From assembly GCA_036337765.1 (NCBI GenBank), contig JAYZDP010000072.1:1-24776 (forward strand): a stretch of DNA of 24,776 nucleotides, written 5' to 3'. This DNA is from JAYZDP01 sp036337765. Its GTDB lineage: Bacteria > Acidobacteriota > Thermoanaerobaculia > Multivoradales > Multivoraceae. A program made the position numbers and the translations under genes. Position 1 is the first letter of the stretch; every line of letters begins with the position of its first letter. Shown piece by piece: positions 15,558 to 22,243 of this stretch. The notes beneath the pieces are model-generated. The model was not told the origin of the DNA. It ran no database searches and saw only the letters and a list, made by a program, of their open reading frames with translations.

Positions 15558-16049
15558 ATGATCCAGCTTTCCCCCGTCGGCCGCTTCCGCATCGTCCCCG
15601 CCTTGCTCGTCTTCGTCGCGGTCTTTGCTCTCGCCCCCGCCGGGCTTTCTGCTCAACCGGCGAGCGCCCAGGAGGCGGTCGACCTGTACGGCTCCGCCTG
15701 GCGCGAGCCCGACGAGGCGAAGCGTCGCGCCATCCTCGAAAAGGCCTGGGCCGAGGACGGCGTCTACACCGACCCGACCGCCTACGTCGACGGACGCGAG
15801 GCCCTCGTGCAGCACATCGGCGGCTTCCTGGCCGAGCTCAGCGCCGGCGGCGGCCCTTCGCTCCAAATCGACAGTAGCGTCGACGCGCACCACGACAGGT
15901 TCCTGCGATTCGCCTGGAAGGTGGTAGCCGCTGACGGCAAGACGGTCGTCTCTCCGGGCATGGACTACGGAGAGCTCGACGAGGACGGACGCCTGAAGCT
16001 GATCGTCGGCTTCTTCGGCCCCTTCCCGCCGGTCACCGAGTCCCCGTAG
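15558..16049 (+). CDS. Secreted NTF2-like / SnoaL-like protein
   Basis: A 163-residue protein with a signal peptide (residues 1 to about 32; core IVPALLVFVAVFALAPAGLSA before Q). The rest fits the NTF2-like fold: helix EAVDLYGSAWREPDEAKRRA, then WAEDGVYTDPTAYVDGREAL, the characteristic strand and loop of SnoaL-type proteins, and the closing strands FAWKVVAADGKTV and GRLKLIVGFFGPFP. A GAGA-rich leader precedes the ATG, but the ribosome site is weak. It is divergent from the second RTPSGRPDLSG-family gene. The first copy of that family also neighbours an NTF2-like gene, hinting at a functional link. The substrate is unknown. Confidence 0.85.
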   Translation: MIQLSPVGRFRIVPALLVFVAVFALAPAGLSAQPASAQEAVDLYGSAWREPDEAKRRAILEKAWAEDGVYTDPTAYVDGREALVQHIGGFLAELSAGGGPSLQIDSSVDAHHDRFLRFAWKVVAADGKTVVSPGMDYGELDEDGRLKLIVGFFGPFPPVTESP

Positions 16050-16078
16050 CGTAGGACCTCACCAACCGGGAAGAGCCC

Positions 16079-16159
16079 ATGAGTATCGCCGATCGCTATC
16101 TCGACAGCCGCCAGCTGCGCTTCGACGCCTGGATGGCCGAGCACGGTCCCGGCGCCTGA
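16079..16159 (+). CDS. Short ORF of 26 codons, possible truncated gene start
   Basis: An ATG preceded 4 nt upstream by GGAAGAG opens a 26-codon ORF (MSIADRYLDSRQLRFDAW, then MAEHGPGA) ending in TGA 21 nt before the acyl-CoA ligase. The peptide reads like an ordinary protein N-terminus (helical, charged, aromatic), and I do not recognise it. It may be a real small protein, a leader peptide, or the head of a gene whose remainder was lost where the ligase, which has different codon use, was joined. Low confidence. Confidence 0.35.
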   Translation: MSIADRYLDSRQLRFDAWMAEHGPGA

Positions 16160-16180
16160 CCGAGATCCGGCTGTCCTGAC

Positions 16181-17782
16181 ATGGTTTTTGATCCCCGCAT
16201 GCCGTCTCGGCAAACCTGCGTGTTGGGCTACCAGCTCGAGCGCTGGGCGGCCGAGAAGCCCGATGAAACCGCCTTCGTCTTTTTTGGCGGGGAAGAATGG
16301 ACCTGGGCCGAGGCCCTGGAGCTGACCCGCCGGGTCGCCATGGGCCTGCGCGACCTGGGTGTGAGGAAGGGCGATCATGTCTTGTCCTGGCAGCCCAACA
16401 ACCGCGAGGCGGTGCTGACCTGGTTCGGCCTGAACTATCTGGGCGCCGTCTATGTGCCGGTCAACACGGCCTACAGGGGCAACCTGCTTCAGCATGTGGT
16501 CCAGCTCTCGGATGCCACGTTGATGATCTGTCACGCCGATCTGGCCCCCCGCCTGGGCGATATCGAGACCGGCGTGCTGCGCGACCTTCTCGTCACCAAC
16601 GGCGAGGCTGCACTGCGAGGCCTGACCACGCACCCGGCCGCGGCCTTGGTGCCCGAAGAGGGTCTAGCGGCCATGCCGGACCAGGTAGAACCGTGGGACA
16701 GCCAGTACATCATCTTCACTTCCGGCACCACCGGGCCGTCCAAAGCGGTGTTGTCGTCCTACGTGCAGGGCTATGCCATGGGACCGGAAGCCAGCACCTA
16801 TATCGACGGCAGTGACCGCATTCTGGTCAATCTGCCGATGTTCCATGTCGGCGGGACCATCTTCTTCATCCTGACTCTGGCCAATGGCGGCTCGGCCTTT
16901 CTCGATACTCATTTCAAGACCCACGAGTTCTGGCAGACGGTGCGTGAGAACGACATCACCATGACCTGCCTGTTGGGCGCCATGATCCCGTTCCTGGCCA
17001 AGCTGCCACCCAGCGACCACGACCACGACCATCCCCTGAAGAAGGCGGTCTGCGTACCCTGGTCGGAGGAGACCATGGCGGTGGGCCGGCGCTTCGGTAT
17101 CGACATGCGCACGACCTTCAACATGACCGAGGTCTCCTCGCCGATGGTCTCGGATCCCTATCCGCCCGAGCCCGGCACCTGCGGCAAGCCGCGCCCTGGT
17201 GTCGAGGCGCGCGTGGTCGACGAGAACGACTGCGAGGTGGCACCCGGCGAGACAGGCGAGCTCATCCTCCGCACCGATCGACCCTGGTCCATGAACCACG
17301 GCTACTACAAGAACCCACAAGCCACAGCCGAGGCCTGGCGCAACGGCTGGTTCCACACCGGCGACGGATTCAGGTACGACGAGGACGGGTATTTCTACTT
17401 CGTCGACCGGATCAAAGACGCCATCCGCCGCCGCGGCGAGAACATCTCCTCGTTCGAGGTGGAGGCGGAGGTCAATGCCTTCGAGGCGGCCGGCGAGGTG
17501 GCGGCGATCCCGGTCCCCAGCGAGCTGGGCGAGGACGAGGTGATGGTGGTCGTCGCCCCGGCGCCGGGCAAGGAAGTGGATCCCATGGCACTGTTCCGCT
17601 ATCTGCAACCGCGCATGGCCCATTTCATGCTGCCTCGGTTCATCCGCGTCGTTGATGAACTGCCAAAGACCCCGACGCAGAAGGTACTGAAGCATCTGCT
17701 CAAGGCCGACGGCATCACCGCAGACACCTGGGACCGCGAGGCCGCCGGCATCGTGGTGAAGCGCGAGAAGATCGGCGCCTAG
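16181..17782 (+). CDS. AMP-dependent acyl-CoA synthetase/ligase (CaiC/FadD-like)
   Basis: A 533-residue ANL-superfamily adenylating enzyme. In order it carries the phosphate-binding loop IIFTSGTTGPSKAV (residues 177-190), NLPMFHVGG, the A5-type region TTFNMTEVSSP, GYYKNPQATAEAW, WFHTGDGFRYDEDGYFYFVD (Asp binding the ribose), RIKDAIRRRGENIS hinge, and the C-terminal LPKTPTQKVLK, where K501 is the likely catalytic lysine. The pattern is close to crotonobetaine/carnitine-CoA ligases (CaiC) and FadD-type enzymes. It would activate a carboxylic acid to its CoA thioester for the hydratases and dehydrogenases in this window. The ATG at 16181 lacks a clear ribosome site; 16199 is an alternative. Leucine is mainly CTG here, whereas the neighbours favour CTC. 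Its stop overlaps that of the converging NIPSNAP gene. Confidence 0.93.
   Translation: MVFDPRMPSRQTCVLGYQLERWAAEKPDETAFVFFGGEEWTWAEALELTRRVAMGLRDLGVRKGDHVLSWQPNNREAVLTWFGLNYLGAVYVPVNTAYRGNLLQHVVQLSDATLMICHADLAPRLGDIETGVLRDLLVTNGEAALRGLTTHPAAALVPEEGLAAMPDQVEPWDSQYIIFTSGTTGPSKAVLSSYVQGYAMGPEASTYIDGSDRILVNLPMFHVGGTIFFILTLANGGSAFLDTHFKTHEFWQTVRENDITMTCLLGAMIPFLAKLPPSDHDHDHPLKKAVCVPWSEETMAVGRRFGIDMRTTFNMTEVSSPMVSDPYPPEPGTCGKPRPGVEARVVDENDCEVAPGETGELILRTDRPWSMNHGYYKNPQATAEAWRNGWFHTGDGFRYDEDGYFYFVDRIKDAIRRRGENISSFEVEAEVNAFEAAGEVAAIPVPSELGEDEVMVVVAPAPGKEVDPMALFRYLQPRMAHFMLPRFIRVVDELPKTPTQKVLKHLLKADGITADTWDREAAGIVVKREKIGA
17015..17032 (+). repeat. Three tandem hexamers (GACCAC/GACCAT) inside the ligase gene
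   Basis: Three near-identical hexamers encode alternating Asp-His (SDHDHDHPL) in a surface-loop region of the ligase. It is in frame and probably a local slippage product; metal binding is possible but untested. Confidence 0.5.
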
Positions 17783-18162
17783 CCCTTTGAGAGGCGCGCC
17801 GGCTTTGCCGGGGAGGCGGGCTTCATGAAGCGTGCGTTCATGTGCAGGTAGGCGTCGGGGCAAGGATGCTTGGCCCAGATGCCCGCCCACTCTTCGTTCT
17901 TGGGGAGACCGGCCATCCCCTCGTCACGCGCCGCCTTGCCGGGCCAGCGAATGATCCAGCAGACGTTGGGCTGTCCGTTGGGCGACAGTTCCGGAGCCGA
18001 GCCGCTGACGTCGGCGGGGATCCCGTCGTCCATCCAGAACTCGATGACGTCCAGGTTGGACTTGAGCCAGGGCGCCGCGTGCTGAGTCGCCCAGACCTTG
18101 TAGGCCGGGAAGTGCTCCAGTTCGATGGTGTAGTCGCGAATCTCTACAATCCCTTCGGTCAT
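17779..18162 (-). CDS. NIPSNAP-family protein (cytosolic)
   Basis: A 127-residue protein from the ATG at 18162, with GGAGG 4 nt upstream; an extension to 18195 has no ribosome site. The fold pattern is a single dimeric alpha-beta barrel domain: VEIRDYTIELEHFPAYKVW, a helix with HAAPWLKSNLDVIEFWMDDG, PNVCWIIRWPG, a helix, and a final strand DAYLHMNARFMKPA. There is no signal peptide, unlike the other NIPSNAP protein in this window. It converges on the acyl-CoA ligase, and the two stop codons share the 4-nt palindrome CTAG. Upstream it faces the SRPBCC-PNPOx gene divergently across 71 nt. The role is unknown; a metabolic helper or small monooxygenase-like activity is possible. Confidence 0.85.
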   Translation of the reverse strand: MTEGIVEIRDYTIELEHFPAYKVWATQHAAPWLKSNLDVIEFWMDDGIPADVSGSAPELSPNGQPNVCWIIRWPGKAARDEGMAGLPKNEEWAGIWAKHPCPDAYLHMNARFMKPASPAKPARLSKG

Positions 18163-18220
18163 ACCGCCTCCGTTGAAGAAGCGCGAAGCTAACACGCCGG
18201 GGGCCTCGCGGGCGGACGCC

Positions 18221-18226
18221 TACAAT
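18221..18226 (+). promoter_or_regulatory. Candidate -10 element of a leaderless promoter
   Basis: TACAAT ends 7 nt before the ATG at 18234, so transcription would begin at or next to the start codon. No Shine-Dalgarno precedes that ATG, which fits a leaderless mRNA. No clear -35 was found. Confidence 0.35.
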
Positions 18227-18233
18227 AGCGGGC

Positions 18234-19166
18234 ATGATCGAAAGTGGTTGTGAGCGAATCGAAGAGTTTCCCGCCAGCGCCGACGCGGTGTTCGCACTGC
18301 TCGCCGATTTTGGCAGCATCGGAGAGTGGTGGCCCGGTGGGCTGGAGAAGGTCGTCAACCGTGGCCAGGGCGTCGGCATGGTGCGGGAGATCCGCAATAC
18401 GCTCGGCGGTGTGATCTCGGAGAGGCTCGAAGAGCTCGCACCCAACGATCGCACGTTGGCGCTCTCGATCGTGGGCGAAGCGCCTGCTGCGATCGAGCAC
18501 TATCTCGCCCGCGGACGTGTGGTCGAAACCGGCGCGCATCGTTGCCGGCTCGAGTGGAAGAGCACCTTTCGCGTGCCCTCCGAGGAGCACGTCGAGCCCG
18601 CTCAGAAGTTCCTTGGTGCCGGCTACAAGGCCATGTTCCAGGGCCTAGCGGCCGCCGCATCACGACGACCCAGAACGTTGACCGACTACGAGGACGTGGA
18701 CGTCTACCCCCTGGACGCGAAAGACCAGGAGGAGCTTCTCAGCCAGCAGAACGAGTGCACCTTCATATGGGGCACCTGTGACCACTGGGCGGTGGGCGTG
18801 ATCATGACCTACGTCTGGCTCGACGGCAGCTTCTGGCTCACCGCAACCAGCCAGCGCAAGCGGATCGCCGCAATTCGCCGGGATCCTCGTGTGAGCGTCG
18901 TCGTCTCGAGCGTGGGGACGCGACTCGGCCCGGCGCGCACCGTGACGGCCAAGGGACGGGCGACGATTCACGAAGAGGCCGATACGAAGGCCCGCATCTA
19001 CCCTCGAATCGCGCAGGCTCTATACCGGGATGACCCCGTTCTGGCGGAGAAGTTCGCCCGTATGCTCGACTCTCCGCGGCGGCTGGTCTTGGAGGTCGTG
19101 CCGGAGACCTACATCACCTTCGACTCGCACAAGATGATGCGGCGGGTCGACTGGGAGTCGGTCTGA
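18234..19166 (+). CDS. SRPBCC (Bet v 1/START-like) - PNPOx-like split-barrel fusion protein
   Basis: One 310-codon frame joins two folds. Residues 1 to about 140 are an SRPBCC ligand-binding domain of the polyketide-cyclase type (EEFPASADAVFALLADFG, EWWPGGLEKV, RLEWKSTFRVP, and a C-terminal helix ending FQGLAAAA). Residues about 155-305 are a pyridoxamine-phosphate-oxidase-like or FDOR flavin/F420 split barrel (FIWGTCDHWAVGVIMTYVW, FWLTATSQRKRIAAIRRDPR, VSVVVSSVG, KGRATIHEEADTKARIYP, LVLEVVPETYITF). The single-domain versions are common; I do not know this joined form. Its stop overlaps the next gene's ATG (TGATG), so it is coupled to an SDR. A plausible role is binding a hydrophobic substrate and reducing or oxidising it with flavin or F420. 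Confidence 0.87.
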   Translation: MIESGCERIEEFPASADAVFALLADFGSIGEWWPGGLEKVVNRGQGVGMVREIRNTLGGVISERLEELAPNDRTLALSIVGEAPAAIEHYLARGRVVETGAHRCRLEWKSTFRVPSEEHVEPAQKFLGAGYKAMFQGLAAAASRRPRTLTDYEDVDVYPLDAKDQEELLSQQNECTFIWGTCDHWAVGVIMTYVWLDGSFWLTATSQRKRIAAIRRDPRVSVVVSSVGTRLGPARTVTAKGRATIHEEADTKARIYPRIAQALYRDDPVLAEKFARMLDSPRRLVLEVVPETYITFDSHKMMRRVDWESV

Positions 19167-19978
19167 TGGCGGCGCGCCGCCGCGATTTGGCGAACGCCAC
19201 GGCCGTCGTGACGGGCGGCGGGGGAGGTATCGGCGGGGCGATGGCGGCCGCGTTCGCTGGCGCGGGCATGAACGTCGTGCTTGCCGACATCGACGGAGAG
19301 GCTGCCGAAAGGGCGGCGGCGGCTCTCGCGTCCGAAGAGCGGAGGGTGCTCGCGACCACCACCGACGTGTCTCGGAGCGAGGATCTGGAGGCGCTGGCCG
19401 AGCTCGCCTATGCGCAGTTCGGAGAGGTCAACGTGTTGTGCAACAACGCCGGTGTCATGACCTTCGAGCCGGTGCATCGGCTGCGCGAGTCGGACTGGCG
19501 CTGGGTGCTGTCGGTGAATCTGTTCGGGGTGATTCATGGTGTTCAAGCCTTCCTTCCCAGGATGAAGGAGCAGCAGGGCTGGGGCCACATCGTCAACACG
19601 GCTTCCATCCTGGGGCTCAAGGCTCAGCCTCGTCTCGCACCCTACGCGGCCAGCAAGTACGCGGTTGTCGCCATCTCCGAGTCGTTGCGAGCCGAGCGCG
19701 AGGATCACGGCCTGGGCATCTCTGTCCTTTGTCCCGGCATGGTGGCCACCCAGATCGTGCGCAGCGAGCGCAACCGACAGGCAGAGTTCGGGGAGGCGAC
19801 CACAGCCGACACCGCATGGCTGCACGAGGCGGTCTCGCAGGGCCTCGATCCCGAGCGGGTCGCCGAGCTGGTTCGCGAGGCGGTAGAGACCGACGCGTTC
19901 TGGATCCAGACCGATCCCAGCGCTCGGGTGGAGTCGGAGCAGCGCCTGGCCGAGATCCTCGAGTCCTTCGATCGCTAG
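19166..19978 (+). CDS. Short-chain dehydrogenase/reductase (SDR), classical type
   Basis: A 270-residue classical SDR. The Rossmann motif TGGGGGIGG is at about residues 16-24 and NNAG at 93-96. The catalytic set is S147 (NTASILG), Y160 and K164 (YAASK). D41 after the second strand (VVLADIDGE) indicates NAD rather than NADP. The ATG overlaps the previous TGA by one base, with GGGAG 8 nt upstream inside the SRPBCC-PNPOx gene, so the two proteins are made together. It would oxidise or reduce an alcohol/ketone on the same substrate as that fusion protein. The C-terminal tail (PSARVESEQRLAEILESF) is slightly longer than in minimal SDRs. Confidence 0.93.
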   Translation: MAARRRDLANATAVVTGGGGGIGGAMAAAFAGAGMNVVLADIDGEAAERAAAALASEERRVLATTTDVSRSEDLEALAELAYAQFGEVNVLCNNAGVMTFEPVHRLRESDWRWVLSVNLFGVIHGVQAFLPRMKEQQGWGHIVNTASILGLKAQPRLAPYAASKYAVVAISESLRAEREDHGLGISVLCPGMVATQIVRSERNRQAEFGEATTADTAWLHEAVSQGLDPERVAELVREAVETDAFWIQTDPSARVESEQRLAEILESFDR

Positions 19979-19986
19979 TACTAGCG
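19973..19986. repeat. Perfect 14-bp palindrome holding two convergent stop codons
   Basis: CGCTAGTACTAGCG is its own reverse complement. It contains the TAG of the SDR gene and, on the other strand, the TAG of the crotonase gene, separated by 2 nt. It could be a compact bidirectional terminator, though it has no T tract. Confidence 0.6.
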
Positions 19987-20787
19987 GCGGGGACCGCCGT
20001 AGACCTCCAGCGGGGATTCGCCCGAGTCGAAGCGCTCCTGCATCTTGCGCATCCCCTCGGCCGCCTCTGCTGTGGAAGCCACGGTCTGAAAGATCTTCTG
20101 CTCGTTGCGCAGCGCCTCCGACAGGTGCAGATCGTCGTTGTCCTTGAGCATCTTTTTCATTGCCCGTAGCGAGGCCGGCGGGCGGTCGGCGAGGCGCGAA
20201 GCCCACTCGAGGGCTACCTCTACGCAGCTGCCATTGGGGACGACCCGGTTGAGACCGCCGAGTTCGTAGATCCGGCGCGCCGTCATCGGGGCTCCGTCGA
20301 GCACCATCTCCGCCGTCGCCGTGCGTCCGATCAGCCGCGCCAGACGGCTCGTCCCGCCGATGCCCGTTGCGACCCCGATCATCACCTCGGGCTGACCGAA
20401 GCAGGCCTGCTCGTCGGCGATGCGCAGATCGCAGGCCCAGCCCAGCTCGACCCCGCCGCCACTGGTGTGACCGTTGATCGCGGCGAGCGACACCACGTCG
20501 TCGTGGGTGATCTCCTGCAGGGCGTGGAACCATCCAGCCGGGTCGCCCGAGGCCAGCTCGCCGCGCATGGTGGCCTGAAGATCAGTGAGCCAGGCGTGCT
20601 CGAACCAGTGGCCTTCGACGCCGGAGGCCAGCACCGATACTCGCGCTCCGTCCTCGCGGGCGCGGGCGAGCGCGGCTGCCAGGTCGCTGATCGCCTCCCA
20701 CGAGCCGAAGTTCTGGATGGCGGGATGGGTCATGGTGACGAGGGCCACACCCTCGCGCGGGCTCTCCAGACGAATCAGCTCGCTCAT
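19981..20787 (-). CDS. Enoyl-CoA hydratase/isomerase (crotonase) family protein
   Basis: A 268-residue crotonase-fold protein. Both catalytic Glu positions of enoyl-CoA hydratase are present: E114 in SGGGVELGWACD and E134 in CFGQPEVMIGVATGIGG. This supports real hydratase activity rather than only a binding role. SGGGVE also supplies one oxyanion-hole amide, while the first oxyanion segment (HWFEHAWLTDLQ) is atypical: the usual FxAGxDL is not recognisable. The ATG overlaps the Rieske stop as ATGA with GAAGG 6 nt upstream. As the last gene of the operon it probably hydrates or cleaves a CoA thioester produced after oxygenation. An isomerase or lyase (ring-cleavage) function cannot be excluded. 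Confidence 0.9.
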   Translation of the reverse strand: MSELIRLESPREGVALVTMTHPAIQNFGSWEAISDLAAALARAREDGARVSVLASGVEGHWFEHAWLTDLQATMRGELASGDPAGWFHALQEITHDDVVSLAAINGHTSGGGVELGWACDLRIADEQACFGQPEVMIGVATGIGGTSRLARLIGRTATAEMVLDGAPMTARRIYELGGLNRVVPNGSCVEVALEWASRLADRPPASLRAMKKMLKDNDDLHLSEALRNEQKIFQTVASTAEAAEGMRKMQERFDSGESPLEVYGGPRR

Positions 20788-22028
20788 GCGTCGCCTTCCG
20801 CGACCGGCTCCACCCAGTCGACGAGCCGAGGTTGCACCCGCATCGTCGCGGGGATGTCGTCGATGCCCATAGTGCGGTCGATCTGTTCGTGCAGATGGTA
20901 GAGGCGTCGCTCCTGATAGTTGAGCGGGATGCCGCGAAAGCCGCCGGACTCGAGCGATTTCTGGATCGCAGCGAGATTCTCGGTGTCCTCGTCCAGGACG
21001 AGGTCGAAAGCCGCCTTGCGCTTCTGCCAGAGCACCGGCAGGGAGCCGTCCTCCTCGGGCTCATAGTCGGGGCCACCGAACCAGAGCACGTCGAGACGTG
21101 TCGTGCGGATGTCGAGAGGCCAGAAGAGGAGAAAGGGAAAGCCGGTGATGTCCAGCGGCGTCACCAGGTTCGGAAAGAGGTTGTAGGCCAGATTCGTGAT
21201 GCGAGGAATCTCGCCGGGACGCCCGAATGAGCTGAAAGGGCTCGGCACGTTGCCGTCGACCAGGATCTCGGGGCGCACCGGAGTCGCCATGCGGGAGTGG
21301 CCGCCGGGCAGTAGCCCCATCGCGGCTCCGCGATGGTCGAGGAACTTGTCGACCGTGTCGGCGTGGATGTGCTTGAGGTGGTACACCTCGAGGAAGGCCT
21401 CGACCGAGGCTTTCCAGTTGCACTCCAGGTGCAGGCTGTAGCTCGTGACGAAGCGCAGTTTGTCGACCTCGAGGTCCTCGAGCTCCGCCGGTACCGGACC
21501 GATTGCCGTCGCGAGCGCGGGTGCTTCGGCGTCGCGGTTGACGAAGATCCAGCCTCCCCAGGTCTCGCAGCGCAGCTCGATCAGGCCGCGTTGGGCCTTT
21601 TCCAGGGCGACGAAATCGCGCTCGTCGGGTACCGCGTGTAGGGAGCCGTCGAGATCGTAGACCCAGCTGTGGTAGTGGCATCGCAGCCGTCGCGCACGCC
21701 CACACGGCTCGCGCACGACCGGGGCACCGCGGTGTCGACAGGTGTTGAAGAAAGCGCGGATACGCTCGTCCTCGCCGCGGACCAGCAGCACCGGTACGCC
21801 GGAGGCCTCCCACAGCAGGAAGCTGCCGGGTTCGGGAAGCTGGCCGACGTGCGCTGCGAAGAGCCAGGCGCGGGGCCACAAGAGGCGGCGCTCGAGATCG
21901 AAAAACCCCGGATCGATGTAGCGCTGGGCTGGAATGTCAGGCAGCGAGGGAAATCCTTCGGGCGGCTCGGTGCGACCGAACTCGAACTCGATCTCCCGCT
22001 TGATGCGCTCGGTGGTGGCTTGATCCAT
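20784..22028 (-). CDS. Rieske non-haem iron oxygenase, alpha subunit (second of pair)
   Basis: A 414-residue terminal oxygenase subunit. I chose the ATG at 22028 because GAGGAG sits 5 nt upstream and the longer frame is low-complexity. The Rieske centre is C97-x-H99 and C117-x2-H120 (FFNTCRHRGAPVV and LRCHYHSW). The mononuclear iron site is in NWKASVEAFLEVYHLKHIHA, with H217 and H222, and a C-terminal Asp lies in LVLDEDTENL. Its start overlaps the ferredoxin stop (TGATG) and its stop overlaps the crotonase start (ATGA). Alpha-only Rieske oxygenases hydroxylate or demethylate many aromatic, steroid and quaternary-amine substrates. No beta subunit is encoded nearby, so an alpha-3 type enzyme is likely. 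Confidence 0.94.
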   Translation of the reverse strand: MDQATTERIKREIEFEFGRTEPPEGFPSLPDIPAQRYIDPGFFDLERRLLWPRAWLFAAHVGQLPEPGSFLLWEASGVPVLLVRGEDERIRAFFNTCRHRGAPVVREPCGRARRLRCHYHSWVYDLDGSLHAVPDERDFVALEKAQRGLIELRCETWGGWIFVNRDAEAPALATAIGPVPAELEDLEVDKLRFVTSYSLHLECNWKASVEAFLEVYHLKHIHADTVDKFLDHRGAAMGLLPGGHSRMATPVRPEILVDGNVPSPFSSFGRPGEIPRITNLAYNLFPNLVTPLDITGFPFLLFWPLDIRTTRLDVLWFGGPDYEPEEDGSLPVLWQKRKAAFDLVLDEDTENLAAIQKSLESGGFRGIPLNYQERRLYHLHEQIDRTMGIDDIPATMRVQPRLVDWVEPVAEGDA

Positions 22029-22243
22029 CAGTTCTCCTCGGGAAGCTCGATCGCGAAGCGGGGGCAGGCCGCTGCTGCGGCGCGGACCACACTCGCATCG
22101 TCGCCTTCGGGGTCGGCGACCGTCACCTTTTGGCGGCCCGCAGGCGCGAAGGTCGAGGGCGCTCTCAGGATGCACTGCCGTCGTCCGCGACACGCGCGCA
22201 GATCGATACGGATGTCGAGTCGGGATTCCGCGTTCCGTGTCAG
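22028..22243 (-). CDS. Small ferredoxin (probable [3Fe-4S]) with no ATG/GTG/TTG start
   Basis: A 71-codon reading frame between two Rieske genes. After DIRIDLRACRGRRQCILRAP come VTVADPEG and AAAAACPRFAIELPEEN. The cysteines are C18, C24 (Cx5C) and C60 followed by Pro, the three-Cys pattern of small [3Fe-4S] ferredoxins that feed P450s and oxygenases. No ATG, GTG or TTG occurs in frame except an ATG at 22420, which would lie 178 nt inside Rieske 1. The CTG at 22243 overlaps the Rieske 1 TGA as CTGA, like the other coupled junctions here, with GGTGG 4 nt upstream; an ATC at 22213 is an alternative. It most likely passes electrons to one or both oxygenases. Confidence 0.7.
   Translation of the reverse strand: MTRNAESRLDIRIDLRACRGRRQCILRAPSTFAPAGRQKVTVADPEGDDASVVRAAAAACPRFAIELPEEN

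Noticed and set aside
15267..15893. A 208-codon minus-strand open frame crossing the NTF2-like gene
   Set aside because: Only its end (below about 15530) carries protein-like motifs, which I list as the S9 remnant; the rest is antisense to a signal-peptide-bearing gene.
16664..17890. A 408-codon open frame on the minus strand opposite the CoA ligase
   Set aside because: It lies antisense to a gene with every ligase motif, has no recognisable motifs and is His/Gly/Asp-rich as expected from GC-skewed antisense codons.
19109..20533. A 474-codon minus-strand open frame spanning an SDR and part of the crotonase gene
   Set aside because: It covers parts of two real genes in the wrong frame, with repetitive Arg/Gly composition and no family pattern.
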